Shown: in pieces, positions 35,430 through 47,690 of the stretch
How positions within the stretch are numbered: the stretch's first letter is position 1
Layout of the letters: each line of letters opens with the position of its first letter
Made by a program: the position numbers and the translations under genes
The notes under the pieces: model-generated
The model's input: only the letters and a program-made list of their open reading frames with translations
Database searches by the model: none
Told to the model about the DNA's origin: nothing
DNA from: Apostichopus japonicus
Taxonomy: Eukaryota > Echinodermata > Holothuroidea > Aspidochirotida > Stichopodidae
Assembly: GCF_037975245.1 (NCBI RefSeq)
Contig: NC_092579.1
Coordinates: forward strand, 1,431,501 to 1,495,500
Direction of reading: 5' to 3'
DNA: 64,000 nt

Positions 35430-36065
35430 CCTCTCAAGATCTAATTTTGTCAAGGGGAACAATATCTAATCCTCTATTATCATCGCATAATCCTCTCTTA
35501 TCCTCCTCACTGTGTCAAACCCTCTCTGCAGTTCTGAAAATCCTTTCTAGTCGATGTCTTATTACCTCTTGTCAGTGTCTAATCCTCTTGATCCTTTCTC
35601 CTCCCTGTCTAAACCTCTCTCCCCTTTATCTAACTTGTGTAATAATCTAACCCTTTTTAATAATCCACACATTGTTCATTCCTTTCTTCTCATTATCCAA
35701 TCCTGTCTAATAATCCACACTTTCCAATCCTTTCTAAGCATTGTCTTATCTTGTCTAATAACCCACAGTAATCCTTACTCATTATTATCGACAGTAATCC
35801 TTTCTCCTTATTATCTACAGTAATCCTTTCTCCTTATTATCTACACTAATCCTTTCTCCTCATTATTTTCACTAATCCTTACTCATTATGATCTCATCTT
35901 GTCTAACAATCCACAGTGTCCAATCTTTCTTCTCATTATCTAATCCTTACTCCTTATTATATAATTCTGTCTAATACTCCACACTATCAAATCCTTGCTA
36001 ATGGTCGAATCCAGTCTAATCATCCACCACTGTCTAAACCTGACAACACCCTCATATGCCGTCCT
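35430..36065 (+). repeat. Degenerate C/T-rich minisatellite
   Basis: Imperfect units of roughly 26 bp of the type AATCCTTTCTCCTCATTATC with TAGTCTAATA or CTACAGT variants, best preserved at 35760-35900. ORFs across it are rich in Leu, Ser and Ile because of the repeat and are not proteins. Confidence 0.8.
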
Positions 36066-38284
36066 AGTTTGCATACAATCAGCAAACTCTCGGCAAATAC
36101 ATTTCATGAGATTAGTAGACATTTTTCTTTCTTGACATTTTTCTTTCTATGTCTCATAATGTACTTCATTTTTCTAATATCTTAAAATTAGATATCGGTA
36201 TCAGTGTCAAATTTATTGGGTAATAGAAGTTCGCGAGCAAGAACATTTTGTGATTGTTTGGTTTATAATTCGATATGTACATATAGGATGTGCAACATAT
36301 TACATTTCCGCCTAGCTATTTACGATAACCTTATCTGGACGACTCTTCTTACTTATTTCATTGTCTTTCGGTGGTGGTGAGGCTTGGTTAATTACAAATT
36401 TTGTGGGAGATTTTAAAACTTCAATTTTTTTTTTTATTCCTGTTCGTCCTTGACTCTAATAATAAAATACTTCGGTACAGATTTTGTAAAGATATTAAAA
36501 ATATAGAGCTATATTTAGTGAAGTTACGAATCCCGCGAAACAAGCTTCCCTTTCAATATCTGCTTGATGTAATTTTGATCGATTTTCTGTCACCATCTTG
36601 AAAAATGTTTGGATGTTCCCTCGACATATCCTACGGCTGTTATATATCACAACGTTATATTATAACCCTGAAACCATCTTCTTCATTCTTAGAAAAGCAA
36701 ACTTTTCGCCACATTAGTATATTAGCTCTCCATATTACATTGTAAAAAAGTCCATAAATTTGATTTCTTAAAACATGTCACACTATTTTATTCAGTGACA
36801 TTATTATTATTTACTCGATAATCAAAAATTAAAGGTAAATTATATGTAAACTTAATTTAGATCTAATGAACTATATAATTATGATCTCTTGTTTTTTGTT
36901 GTTGTTGTAACTTTTAAAGTATCTGAATGCCATCGCGTTCCTCTGTTATGTAACAATGACAGATGCCAATAAAATAATTGACTTCTGTTTTTTAAACAGC
37001 ATTTGGTTTGGTTTTACCTCTCTGTCCATTCCAAAACTATGACACAAAGTAATTTTTAGGACAGAAACTAATGCTTCATCTCCCGCAACCTTTATGGGTG
37101 TCACGTAAACACATTCACCGTTAAAAAGGAAGATTTCTTTACAAGCACCTTTGTATAATTAAAACTGCATTCAACTGTTAATTAACTATTAAATAATCTT
37201 GGAGTGTACTCTATACGTTTACGTACATAACGTCCTGTTATTTTATAGAACGTTAATTTAACGTGTTCCTATAGCCTGCTAATTTAAAGGGAGTGAAGAC
37301 TCGCGCACACAAGAAACGTCTGATGCCGGTAATCTGACCAAGTTTTGAATGAGGTGTAACAGAAGTGTTAGACACCACCATCGATCTCAGAAAATACACT
37401 CACAGCTTGCTACCGTCGGTAATTAGACACTAGTGTACAGTCAACACATGCAGCTACGGTCGATACCCACAACTCAGTGTACATAGCAGCGATGGACATC
37501 TCAGGTCCAGATAAAAGATAACACGGTACCACGTTTCATTACTGTCTGCATTTTGTAGCGACAAGAAAAAAGTCACTTTCAAGCAAAGTTAACTTTTTCA
37601 GATGGCGGCACGCGGTTTGGGGCGAGTCTTCAGTGTCTTTAAACATACGAAACGCATATATTTGACTAACGAGGTGCCGTGATATAGTAGGTACCTACGC
37701 CGAAAATTCAAAAGGTAATTTGCGTAGAGCGATTCTATACCTCGAATAACTTACAAAGCTAAACCTTCGTAAAATGAAAACAGCGGACGTTGGTTGGACG
37801 CAATTCAAAATGCGGTTCAGTAATTAAGTAAAGTAATTCAATTCATTAAGCTGTATACAGAACTGAAAAAGCGATGAGGTCTTACAACCCTTCTAACACA
37901 ACACCCCCCCCCCCCCAGTCCCAGAAACACAAAATCGGCAAATCAGCATTCTTTTGGTTCAAACTTTCATGGTTAATTAAACGGAAGTTTCAGGCAAATG
38001 TCTGGGTAAACAGCAGACAAAGAAAAGCTAGATAACAACGGCATTTAATGAAGGAACTACTGTGATTAACTATTCTACACCGTAAAACCACGACCGCATC
38101 CATGAAATCAAGTCAGGCAATAGAAATAATGGTTCGAGCCCTCGACAAATTGGCACCAACGTAATAAACACTTGCATCAACTAGTCTGCTTCTAGACAAA
38201 AATATAGTCATATTTAAGGCTTTAAGGCTTTTTCTTTGTGCTTACATATTCGACTAAACATAAAGCACTTTTCAATATTTCTGG
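36066..38284. other. Non-coding interval
   Basis: AT-rich, with a C-run at 37902-37916. No gene or RNA recognised. Confidence 0.4.
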
Positions 38285-38587
38285 AATTAATAATTATAAT
38301 AATAATCAGACAGTTGTTTTTAAGACGCTTAAGCGACCACGAATGTGGGAGAAGCCCGCAAGAGCTTATGGATTACAACTTTCACGTCTGGTGGCTTCCA
38401 ATTTAACAATTAAACTCAAATGTGGAATCTTTTCAACTTAGAAAGCCATTTTAGATGGGAAAACCGTAGATTGCTTTTGGTTGAAAACCCATCTTACTAT
38501 GGCCTGGCCGGGCATCGAACCCCAAACCTCCAGGTTGCTTAGCCACATTTCTTCAAATGCCACCGCCTTTATCCACTCGGCCACAGC
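38285..38587 (-). mobile_element. tRNA-derived SINE, family 2, full-length copy
   Basis: The minus strand begins GCTGTGGCCGAGTGGATAAA (A box TGGCCGAGTGG) and continues to GGGGTTCGATGCCCGGCC (B box). The body includes GGCCATAGTAAGATGGGTTT, GCAATCTACGG and CTTGCGGGCTTCTCCCACAT. The tail is TTATTATTATAATTATTAAT. A second copy lies at 49500-49725. The head resembles tRNA-Leu or Ser with a long variable arm. The body after the tRNA part is unrelated to family 1 at 34545-34910. Confidence 0.85.
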
Positions 38588-38999
38588 ATCAGTATATATA
38601 CATACATTCGATGTTTTCTGACAATTTTTGCATTGAAATGCAACAACACCTGTTAATTTTTGTTTTTAACAAACAGGTAATTTTAAATAAGAAAAAAAGG
38701 AAAAAGAACGAATTTTATTACATTATATTGAGAACGACACTTCTAATGCTGAAATAAGTGGACCTGAAATTTGAAGTAACATTCACACTGTACCGAGTAC
38801 CGTTACTCTATTAAGCATATACAATACGGGTTTAAGAATCATTCAAATTCCTCAGATTATAAAGCCTATAATAATTAATTAAATTACAAACTAAATATTT
38901 ATTATTCACCATTCAATGATTAAAATATCTTTGCTTGTTGGTGATTTTATATTTCTTCTATACTTTCTAAACTATGTTTTGTATGTAACTAGTACTTAT

Positions 39000-39135
39000 A
39001 AATACTTATGTATTATTATGCATACTTATGTACACTTATGTTTACTTATAAACATACTTATGCACACTTATGTATACTTATGCACACTTATGTATACTTA
39101 TGCACACTTATGTATACTTAAGTAAACTTAAGTTT
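39000..39135 (+). repeat. 10-bp minisatellite (ACTTATGTAT/ACTTATGCAC)
   Basis: Tandem decamers ACTTATGCAC and ACTTATGTAT with some variants. The overlapping reading frame gives Tyr-Leu-Cys-Thr repeats and is not a gene. Confidence 0.9.
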
Positions 39136-42100
39136 ACTTATGTTTTGTATATATATACTTTTCAAACTAATGGTCCTGGGAAATGAAGTTCGTAAATATG
39201 CCTATTTAGACAAGTTTCGTTTTAAATCTGGTACCATTCAATGTTTTAAACATTTCTGATTAACAATTGTGACAACATTATAGAATCAAAATATACAACA
39301 AACGTTCTTTTATTTTCAAAACAAGTTGTGGAATTCTGTTCATGTGAAATATCTCTTCTTTTTTGGGGGTGGGGGAGGGGGTAATCAGCTATAATTTTAT
39401 TTTCAGAAAGGAGTCTTCAATGGGTAAACTTGCATGCTGGAAAAAGTGTTATCCTTGAGATAAAAAATATATATATAAACTTTAAATAATGTATGCATTT
39501 TAGGCATACAATTTGTTATACCGTAATAGTGTCCACGAGCACTCCTCTACGCCTCCGCAATTTACTCTCTATACGCCGACCCATTATTGTTGTCTTAACA
39601 AATCACAGACGCCAGAGAATAATAATCTTGTTGGCATTTTATAGGGAAAATGCTCTAATTTAGTCAGAAAGCTGCCATTTACCTTGACAATTGACTGTTT
39701 ATATGTCAATATTATCGTCAGCGAATTGACGTAGAATCAATATCCTTGTCAAATGTTATTCCTCATCACAAAGTTCAACCACATACGGTATACCTCTCTG
39801 CCCAGACTAATCCACTTTGTACCGAGTCCCCTTTTATATTGTGTTAATTACAGCAACGAGTTCATAAAACCGAACGTGTTCACATTTAGCGCATTTCATT
39901 CAAGTATTTTATTTATTTTTTTAGCGTGAATTTTATCAGTTGATATCTAAGAAATAGAAAAGGGATGTTAGACGCCTGTGATATCTTGTATAAAAACAAG
40001 CGTATGAGTAAGTGGTTTAACGAAGTGCCTCAAGAAAGACTTTTAATAGACTTATGACCTTTTTCAGATGTCAGTAGGCTGATAATGTTTTGTATTAATG
40101 ATATCAAACTAACACCATGTTGTACATAAAGTGAGTGTTATTGTGATGTAAACATAGAAAGGTTGTTTCTAAGGGTAACAACACGGGAGCTCAAAGTTTG
40201 GTAAGAAGTCCCTATTCGATATTCTTAGTAATAATATATTTGTGTTATAGCGCCTCCCATTTTACCAACAATCTCACCAAAAATGAAAATCACAAAAACG
40301 CTCTGAAATTAAATTACCAACGGCAATGAGGACACAGGATGTATAATAAAACAAATACTACACTATGCCAACTGAGAGAACCGCGACAAGTTTATAATAA
40401 ACAACATTATCATTTACATTTATACTATGATTCAGCAATCGATACACTACAGTGGAAATTCTGTAACAGAGGTTACAGGGACACATGTTAAATTTTAACG
40501 TCAAATTATATAAATATATATATTTTAAATCATATACAATTTCATTGTCAAAATTTCTATTCTTGTTTTAATTTCATATATAAATATCATATCGTTCAAA
40601 CCCTTTCGAGCACAGTTTATTTCTTCCTAATATTAATGTGAAATACAGTTTACGTATACATTTGTCAATTGCTCTTGATATTTATCAGACTGCAGGCAGG
40701 AGAAAACTCAATAATAACCTATGCTAAACTACATAGTCCAGTCAATTTGATTGACGTAGTATCTGCGATACCTCCAGGATAAGTCTTCGTAAGAGTAAAT
40801 GTTGCCCTATATTGAACGTGACCTAGAGTGATAAATGCACCGTTGTAAATTGTTTGTCGTCTAGGTGATATATCAAAATTGATTTTGGTGCCTTAAAGTA
40901 GGGTATTAATATCTGGAAAATTGCAAGAGTCACGTTTCCAAAGTAATAATTTCAAAACGACCGCAATAGTGTCGTAGCAATGATTGCCGTGTAAGTCACG
41001 TATCTAATGCTTCGCGAATTAATTTACATTTCCTGGATTATGGATATATTCCATTCATGGTCTTTGATATTTCGCTATCCCCTCCCCTCACCCCTCCCCC
41101 CTCACCCTCCTCTCCCATGCAACTATGTTAGAGTTGAGATTTCGATTAACAGGACTATTAAGCTTAAAAATGCAGTGAAACTTATTGAATGATATCTATG
41201 ATCATCTATATATATATTTTATCTTATTGGTTTATTTTCAAGTCTTTCATAAAATAAAAACATAAAATATCGAAAATTTAAAATCATGATAAAATTCGAT
41301 GTTGACTAAGATATTTAAATAGAATATGACTCCGTTTGTTTACTTTACCTCTTCACAAGATACACATGCATCTTCAAATTGTTGCTGCCCGGGGGTGGGG
41401 TGGGGGAGTTCCACTTACTCTGCTACACTTTGGTCAGATTATAGCTTTTCCGAGATTTATTTAGCGGGTAAAGCAAATCAAACTTTATTTAATTTTTGTT
41501 TTATTGTTATTTTCATTATTAGTAATTTATATATTATCTCTTTCCAGAATGCAATGTACCGGCGGTGAGATATTGTGCTTTATCTACACTTTTTACCAAA
41601 ACACTATTGAAAGTTGCTGCCCGGCACCTCACACCCTTCTCTTATTATATATTTCTTCTTCTTCGGAATAAGCCGCAAATTGTTAAAATTATCAACATTT
41701 TATTAATCAACCTTCAATCAATTTCCAAATTTCCCGTTTTTGTTGTTGTTGCTGTTGCTTTTGTCTTTGGGGGAGGTTAGCACCGACTTTAAAGACACTG
41801 TGAGGCTAATTGCAGCCTATACAAACTGTCATGCATGCTTGAATAGTATATGTTTCAACATGGATGGTTAAAGGCAGAGAAAAACGGCATTTCTGGACAC
41901 TTTCACAGATATGGGCAATTGAACTCCTCCCTACACACCACCTTTTACACTCCCTACCCTTTCCCTCTTGTAATCGACAGGTCGGTTTATTGAACACTAT
42001 AAAGAACTGGAAAATCTAAAACTTACCGTTGTTCTTTTCGAAGTAAGTTATCCGTCACAAATAGCCTGTGGTAGAGGCTTTGTAAGATGAAAGAAAGTAA

Positions 42101-43085
42101 ACTAAAAAATGATCAAATGACAAAAAGGTCCTGATATTGGTACTTCTTTGGTACAGTAATAGTTGAAGTTCAATTCAAGAAGTGAAATGGTTTTAACGGT
42201 TCGCTTCTCATTTATTGCCATGCATGTTTGGTTGTGCGTTAGCTATATCGTGTACGATGGTTCATACCAGCTTAGCCAATCCTGGTTCTCGACGATGATT
42301 GGCTGATATTGTGATATGACGTAACACTTTTTGAAGGACTTTCAACAGTTACATTTCACTCAAGTAAATAGAGCTTCGAGTTCAAGGAACGCTTGAGAGG
42401 AGAGCGAGAGAGTTTAATCGTGTTCGATACGTCTAGATTATGAACAAGTACGGATAATTTAGCACGAAGCCTTTGTTTCAATCCTGTATCGCGAAACAAA
42501 CAATATGCTTTTGGCACCAGCTGAGCGATCGGTGCACGGAGTTGGCCTTTGCAGGGGAAGGATCGAGCTGTAGTTAACTAAAGTATAGAATATGAACCTT
42601 TGAGGTAGTAACGGTTTGTCTTTGTGTTAGTAGCAAATAAGATTATGTGTGATTTATTGAAATACTTTTAACTTATTCGCAGAAATAGAAACTTATGGAC
42701 CTCAATTATATATTAATATTTCTCGCGGTTTTTTTGCTGACTTTAAATGTATCAATTTGCAAGTTTCCATGTAAATACCATTATAGGCCATGTTCAATGG
42801 CAGATCCAGGTTGCCTCGGAAGATGGCGCCATGGATATAAGTACACATAAGACACATACCCCCACCTCCCCCCCCCCCAAAAAAAACCGCGAGGCCTGCC
42901 TATAATGTCCACTATCTATAGGCTATCTACTTTCAGCAAATTAATTTTTTTGCAGCTTATTTTTATTTATTTATCATTATTATTATTATTGCCAAATCTA
43001 ACTCATGGGCCTTGTCTGGTGACAATCTCTGAACCATTTCTCTTTGGCAAGGATGACAGCCAGACGTATACGTGATACGTTTTAC
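39136..43085. other. Non-coding interval
   Basis: Long AT-rich stretch. C-rich patch at 41078-41118, G-rich patch at 41389-41408, TTGTTGTTG patch at 41740-41760. A run of C then A at 42866-42886 lies near hAT-like wording (GGCAGATCCAGG at 42798) without a clear partner. No gene recognised. Confidence 0.4.
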
Positions 43086-43089
43086 TAAC

Positions 43090-43546
43090 ATCAGCCCCCT
43101 CTCCCCCTTTCCCCCTCTCCACCTCTCCACTTCTCCACCTCTCCCCCTCTCCCCCTCTCCCCCTCTCCCCCTCTCCCCCTCTCCCCCTCTCCCCCTCTCC
43201 CCCTCTCCCCCTCTCCCCCTCTCCCCCTCTCCCCCTCTCCCCCTCTCCCCCTCTCCCCCTCTCCCCCTCTCCCCCTCTCCCCCTCTCCCCCTCTCCCCCT
43301 CTCCCCCTCTCCCCCTCTCCCCCTCTCCCCCTCTCCCCCTATCCCACTCTCCCCTCTCCCCTTTCCCCCTCTCCCCCTCCCTCTTCCCCCTCTCCCCCTC
43401 TCCCCCTCTCCCCTATCCCCCTCTCCCCCTCTCCCCCTCTCCCCCTATCCCACTCTCCCCTCTCCCCTTTCCCCCTCTCCCCCTCCCTCTTCCCCCTCTC
43501 CCCCTCTCCACCTCTCCGCTCTCCCCTCTCCCCCTCTCCCACTTCA
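43090..43546 (+). repeat. CCCCCTCT octamer array
   Basis: About 450 bp of strictly pyrimidine sequence, mostly the octamer CCCCCTCT, with a variant block (TATCCCACTCTCCCCTCTCC) that recurs about 108 bp apart (43340 and 43448). The long ORF across it reads SPSPPLPL repeats only because 24 bp is both three octamers and eight codons. Such homopurine/homopyrimidine tracts can form triplex or i-motif structures. Confidence 0.97.
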
Positions 43547-44032
43547 ACTTACACTAAATTTGATCACTTTTCCGTTTCCCAAATGCATAAATTCTCAGTT
43601 TGTTGAAACCGATATATATATAATAATTAGTACAATTAAATCTGCAAGGCTAATGGTTCGTGCATTAAAGGTGACTTCCCGCATAATTTTGGTCTTGTTA
43701 GGTTTTATTCCAAGAAACAAGAACAAATTGAGCGCTAATAATATCGTTACTATAGTTCTCCGATTTTCACGATATTCACCTATTAAAATATGCAAACACA
43801 TTGGAATGCTCCTTTAAGGCTAATTTCTAATTTGCTCAGCTAAAACATGTTCTTTTAACTTCTTATAAACAACAGAGCATCTTAAGCCTGACAGATGACA
43901 TCATTTTACATTTTAACATTTTGTAACACGTTGTACGCATGTCACTTGAGGTTAAACTGTCCTATGTTTTCCCCATTGAGTGATGTGTTGTTGTGTTGCA
44001 CCTGAGTAACTGATCTAATTGTTATATTTGTA
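43547..44032. other. Non-coding interval, probable old repeat
   Basis: TCCTTTAAGGCTAA at about 43810 recurs at 24283-24298, and the partner block recurs at 44378-44465. It looks like an old interspersed repeat split by the MITE that follows. No gene. Confidence 0.35.
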
Positions 44033-44350
44033 TACCAACATTTTTCGCGCGCGAAACATGATCATGTACATATCATATAGGCATTCATCGGTTATTACAT
44101 CACATGCCAGTAACATGCAATCATTTGCCGTTTTATTACCCTTCCATATTGGTTAGAATTTTTGGAGACGTCGTAACAATAATAATGATAATAATAATAA
44201 TATAAGTTGAACCCTTCAAAAACACATTGCAATTTATTTTTCTTTTAGTAGGTGCCAGAAAAATTCTCAGCATATTGCCCGAATTTTCACAAAAGAATTT
44301 GGTTGGGGGCTGGAGCCCCCAGCCCCCCCCCCCCGCCTCCTACGCCTATG
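44033..44350 (+). mobile_element. hAT-type MITE family A, copy 1 (5'-truncated)
   Basis: Shares ATTTTTCGCGCGC, ACATATCATATAGGCAT, TATTACCCTTCC, TCTTTTAGTAGGTGCC and CAGCATATTGCCCGAATTTT with the copy at 62566-62922. Its right end is an inverted GGCTGGAGCCCCCAGCC plus C-run and the terminus CGCCTCCTACGCCTATG. The left terminus is missing. Confidence 0.75.
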
Positions 44351-45165
44351 CTATTACACAAGGTACAATCACTGGAACTTGATGAACCTCATTTGTTTAA
44401 AGGGTAATTTCCCCCCCCCCCCAAAAAAAAAAATAAAATAAACGTGTACTAGAAATACAACCTGGGATGAGAGTTGTGTTCTTCAAGAGTCTACATCATA
44501 TCGAAGTTAATTTGTCAGGCTAAAGTCAAGATTTTGGTAAATACTCTCGTCTGAAGGAGGGTTGAATTTACTAATAAAATACTCCCTGATTCTGAGGATG
44601 CAACAATGTTTTGATCAAAGAAATTCATGATATGAAGCAACGGTGTCACATGTGATAAAATTATCGATCAAGTATAGGTTATAACTATTTAATCAAGTTA
44701 TCAATCAACTGATCGAAACAGCGGCTCATATTTTAATCTCAAATTGAATAAAACTAAATACAACTTTTAATTCAATAAGTGACCATTCGTGTAATTTTAT
44801 CGACAAATTGCTAAGGTATTTGACTGTAAACATACACATCAACTCGACCTACACACCGTTAAATGAGTTCATGTGACACGCTCTGATTCCGTTATTTATA
44901 ACGCCTGGATTCGAGAGACGTCTGTCGTCATAACAACGCTATATCTTTAAAGTGCATCATTTGAATGACAACATTAAGAGAAGCTCTGGTGCTATCTATA
45001 CATCTCTGAACGTTGTTTTAATGTCAGTTCATGGAATCCCCAAATGGCCATCACGTGACCGATGTCCCATTTTCTCACCTTTGCAAGAATGGTATCCTTA
45101 ACATGAGCAAGAAAAAAAAAACTGTAGTTATTCTGTCTTATACGGTACTAAACGTAAAACGTTAC

Positions 45166-45240
45166 ATTCCGTAACTGTATTCGAAAAACATATCATTACT
45201 CGTTATTTGCCAATTATGAGTCATATCTTATTTCTCTATT
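45166..45240 (+). repeat. Penelope LTR fragment
   Basis: CCAATTATGAGTCATATCTT and TATTTCTCTATTTATA match the 3' part of the PLE LTRs at 14005-14045 and 29345-29410 (minus). It runs directly into a long TA tract. No RT follows. Confidence 0.6.
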
Positions 45241-45245
45241 TATAC

Positions 45246-45300
<55 letters not shown>

Positions 45301-45349
45301 GTTATCTATTTATATATATGTATATATAAATAGATAACTATATATATAT

Positions 45350-45442
<93 letters not shown>
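45241..45442. repeat. (TA)n tract with a 40-bp palindrome
   Basis: Mostly TA. GTTATCTATTTATATATATG at 45301-45320 is followed by its reverse complement to 45340, a near-perfect palindrome. The rest, to 45767, contains an unassigned minus-strand ORF (45456-45686) rich in Lys and Asn with no family I can name. Confidence 0.9.
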
Positions 45443-45443
<1 letters not shown>

Positions 45444-45779
45444 CTAATATAGCTTCTACATTAAATGAATGGCTGCTGTACGTATCCATACTTCCTGCTG
45501 CGTTTCTGCCACCTCGTTAACCAACAGTTGAACTGATTTCCTTTTAACTGATCCTCTTAATTGACGATGGTTATTACCAGTTTTTAAAAAAGTAAAATTA
45601 ACCCATTTCCTCGATTTATTGGGCTTAGTTGCCAATTTGCAAAATGCGAAATAGTTACAACACACAACATCGAGCGATATGAACATATAGGGGGAACAAA
45701 ACGTATAGATAGCTTCTCGACAAGAAAGTGATGGCGTGCGTCACAAAAGACATTTTACTGGGAGTTATTCACTGAACTT

Positions 45780-45965
45780 CTCGGCCTTTTGGCTAAGGTC
45801 ATGTGTAGTATCTGTTCCCTTTCGAGGGGAATGGTGATGCACACCCGACGATGATAACACAGTCACAGTCTCGATGCAAGGGGACTGGGGTTCAGAGTGG
45901 ATCAGTCGTTCGGTAGTTTGGTTTTCGTGCCCAGGTTCTTTCTTGGGCGCCTTTTTCTTAAAAAG
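45780..45965 (+). mobile_element. U2 snRNA-headed SINE-like retroelement
   Basis: The first 38 bases, CTCGGCCTTTTGGCTAAGGT then CATGTGTAGTATCTGTTC, match the 5' end of U2 snRNA (about nt 9-46) with two differences, including the branch-point-binding GTAGTA. The body then leaves U2: CCTTTCGAGGGGAATGGTGA, ACAGTCACAGTCTCGATGCA, AGGGGACTGGGGTTCAGAG, GGTAGTTTGGTTTTCGTG. It ends in a hairpin GCCCAGG/TTTGGGC and CTTTTTCTTAAAAAG. Exact 12-bp copies of TTCACTGAACTT flank it (45768-45779, 45966-45977), the mark of target-primed retrotransposition. A second copy lies at 25284-25427 and a fragment at 46872-46915. snRNA-headed SINEs are known in some vertebrates; whether this family is described I cannot tell. 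No protein is encoded. Confidence 0.85.
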
Positions 45966-46871
45966 TTCACTGAACTTGACGACGAAACGCCGATGTTTGG
46001 ACTTCTGCACAAACACTCAAACAAATATTTTATTATGTATATCATTAGTTTTTATGTAAGTGGCACGCTCTCCATCTGCCCTCTTCCAGTTTGCCGTTGT
46101 GAATAAGTCGATCACTAACAAAGAACGTTTTCTATATAGGCCTACTATGTCTCAATTCCCTGGTCACATGCAATTAAAGGTGTAGTTTATTACCAGGCGA
46201 AAATGTCACTACGCAAGAGTAGTGTTTTACGAGCGATGATATATAATTGCGAGTTAGTTGCTTTCCTTTTTATTTACACTGAAGAGAAAACGTTTGGATC
46301 TCCAAGGGTTTTTCCTTTCGTCTACATGTGTGAGTTTGAGATGCGTTCGCCCGTGTTTGTTTTGCTTGAATTTTAGATGCTATGTTTTAACGTGAACTCT
46401 TATCAGATCACGTAAATTAAGGTAGTATAAATTCCGAACATATTCAACTCAAATTTGAAACGACTGCGGTATGACTGTTAAACCAATTAACTTTACTTCG
46501 CGTTAGTGAATAAAATGGATTAATTGGAGTATAAATATTTATAAGAAATACTGTCAATAATTGAATCAAACTCCTCTAAATGAATGTGCGTTTCCCCATT
46601 AAAAAACACCTTGGTTTGACGTTTACTGATATCGAAATTCCCATCGGTCCATCCTAAGAATAAGTTAGTGACCCATCTGTGTTTCTGTAGTAAACATTGT
46701 CAGACCCTCGCTATAGCTCTGCCTCGCACAATAGTGTTATTTTCTTTCAGTTTATTGACAATTTTGTTGAACAAAACTGTAATAACTATAAAAAATATAA
46801 CACAATCTTTATACAACATTCACAATAGCGATATTATTGTACAATTTCACAGATCGCTTACCTAACTTTAA

Positions 46872-46915
46872 CCGGGTCATGTGTGCAGTATGTATTCCCT
46901 TTCGGAGGAATTCGT
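46872..46915 (+). mobile_element. U2-headed element, fragment
   Basis: CGGGTCATGTGTGCAGTATG then TATTCCCTTTCGGAGGAATT parallels GGTCATGTGTAGTATCTGTT-CCCTTTCGAGGGGAAT of the 45780 copy, covering the U2/body junction. The rest is not recognisable. Confidence 0.55.
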
Positions 46916-47519
46916 GATAGTAGCTATAGGCTATGCATTTCACTTCAAGTGATCCTGATGTTAATATAGACTGTATCAACCTCCTAGTTCTTTGGTATGA
47001 TGATGAGAAATTTTAAAGTCAAGAAAGAAATTGTTTGTTACATTTTATGAACAGTTGTTCGGGCTTCATCAAATCGAGTACGCTATTCAGACTTGGAATT
47101 CTTACTTATGTAATATAGGGGGGTTCTGGAAAAAGGATAAGGACTCTAGGAACTAGTTTATTTCACTCACTGAAGGATATTAATGTGAGAGGCTTCGGCT
47201 TTATCTAACTCAACGCCCCGACGGAGCTGTCTTCCAGAGTTGTAGTCCCTTGATGGAGTTAGAAGGTTGCGACTTCCGATGGAATTATAATCTGTTTACA
47301 AGATCGTCCATGTCTTTAATAACTTAAAATTGAGATTTTTCACATTTTCCAGTGATGGGAATACTACGAAGGTTATTGTTTTAATTTGTAAAAAGTTGGT
47401 AAAAGAGTAAATATTCGTAAAATTCTCTGAGGATTGTGTGACCGAACGGAATAATTTGCCTGAGTCGGTTGTTCTTATATGAAATGTGCCAATGGCTTTT
47501 AGGAATGCTTTATAGGCGG
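46916..47519. other. Non-coding interval
   Basis: No features recognised. Confidence 0.4.
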
Positions 47520-47524
47520 TTATT

Positions 47525-47690
47525 TTTAGAACTCGACTAGACTAGACACTAGAATAGACCAGGCTAGACTAGACTCGAGTGGACTAGACCAGACTAGTCT
47601 AGACTTGACTAGACCAGACTAGTCTAGCCTTGACAGACCAGACCAGATAGCACAAGACAAAACAAGACTAGACTAGACGAACCTCACTTG
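47525..47690. repeat. Degenerate (ACTAG)n / AGACC minisatellite
   Basis: Units of 5 and 10 bp (GACTAGACTA, GACCAGACTA) with interspersed CTAGTCTAG palindromes. No coding content. Confidence 0.9.

Noticed and set aside
38527-38587. A functional tRNA gene
   Set aside because: The tRNA-like part is fused to a repeated body with a simple tail and recurs elsewhere, so it is a SINE head.
43072-43557. 161-codon ORF of Ser-Pro-Leu repeats
   Set aside because: It is the translation of a CCCCCTCT octamer array; no other protein features.
45456-45686. 76-codon minus-strand ORF as a gene
   Set aside because: Not a recognisable family, ends in TA-rich DNA, no splice or expression evidence visible; left unassigned.
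45777-45817. A genuine U2 snRNA gene
   Set aside because: Only the first 40 or so nucleotides match U2; the Sm site and 3' stems of U2 are missing and the body is a dispersed repeat.
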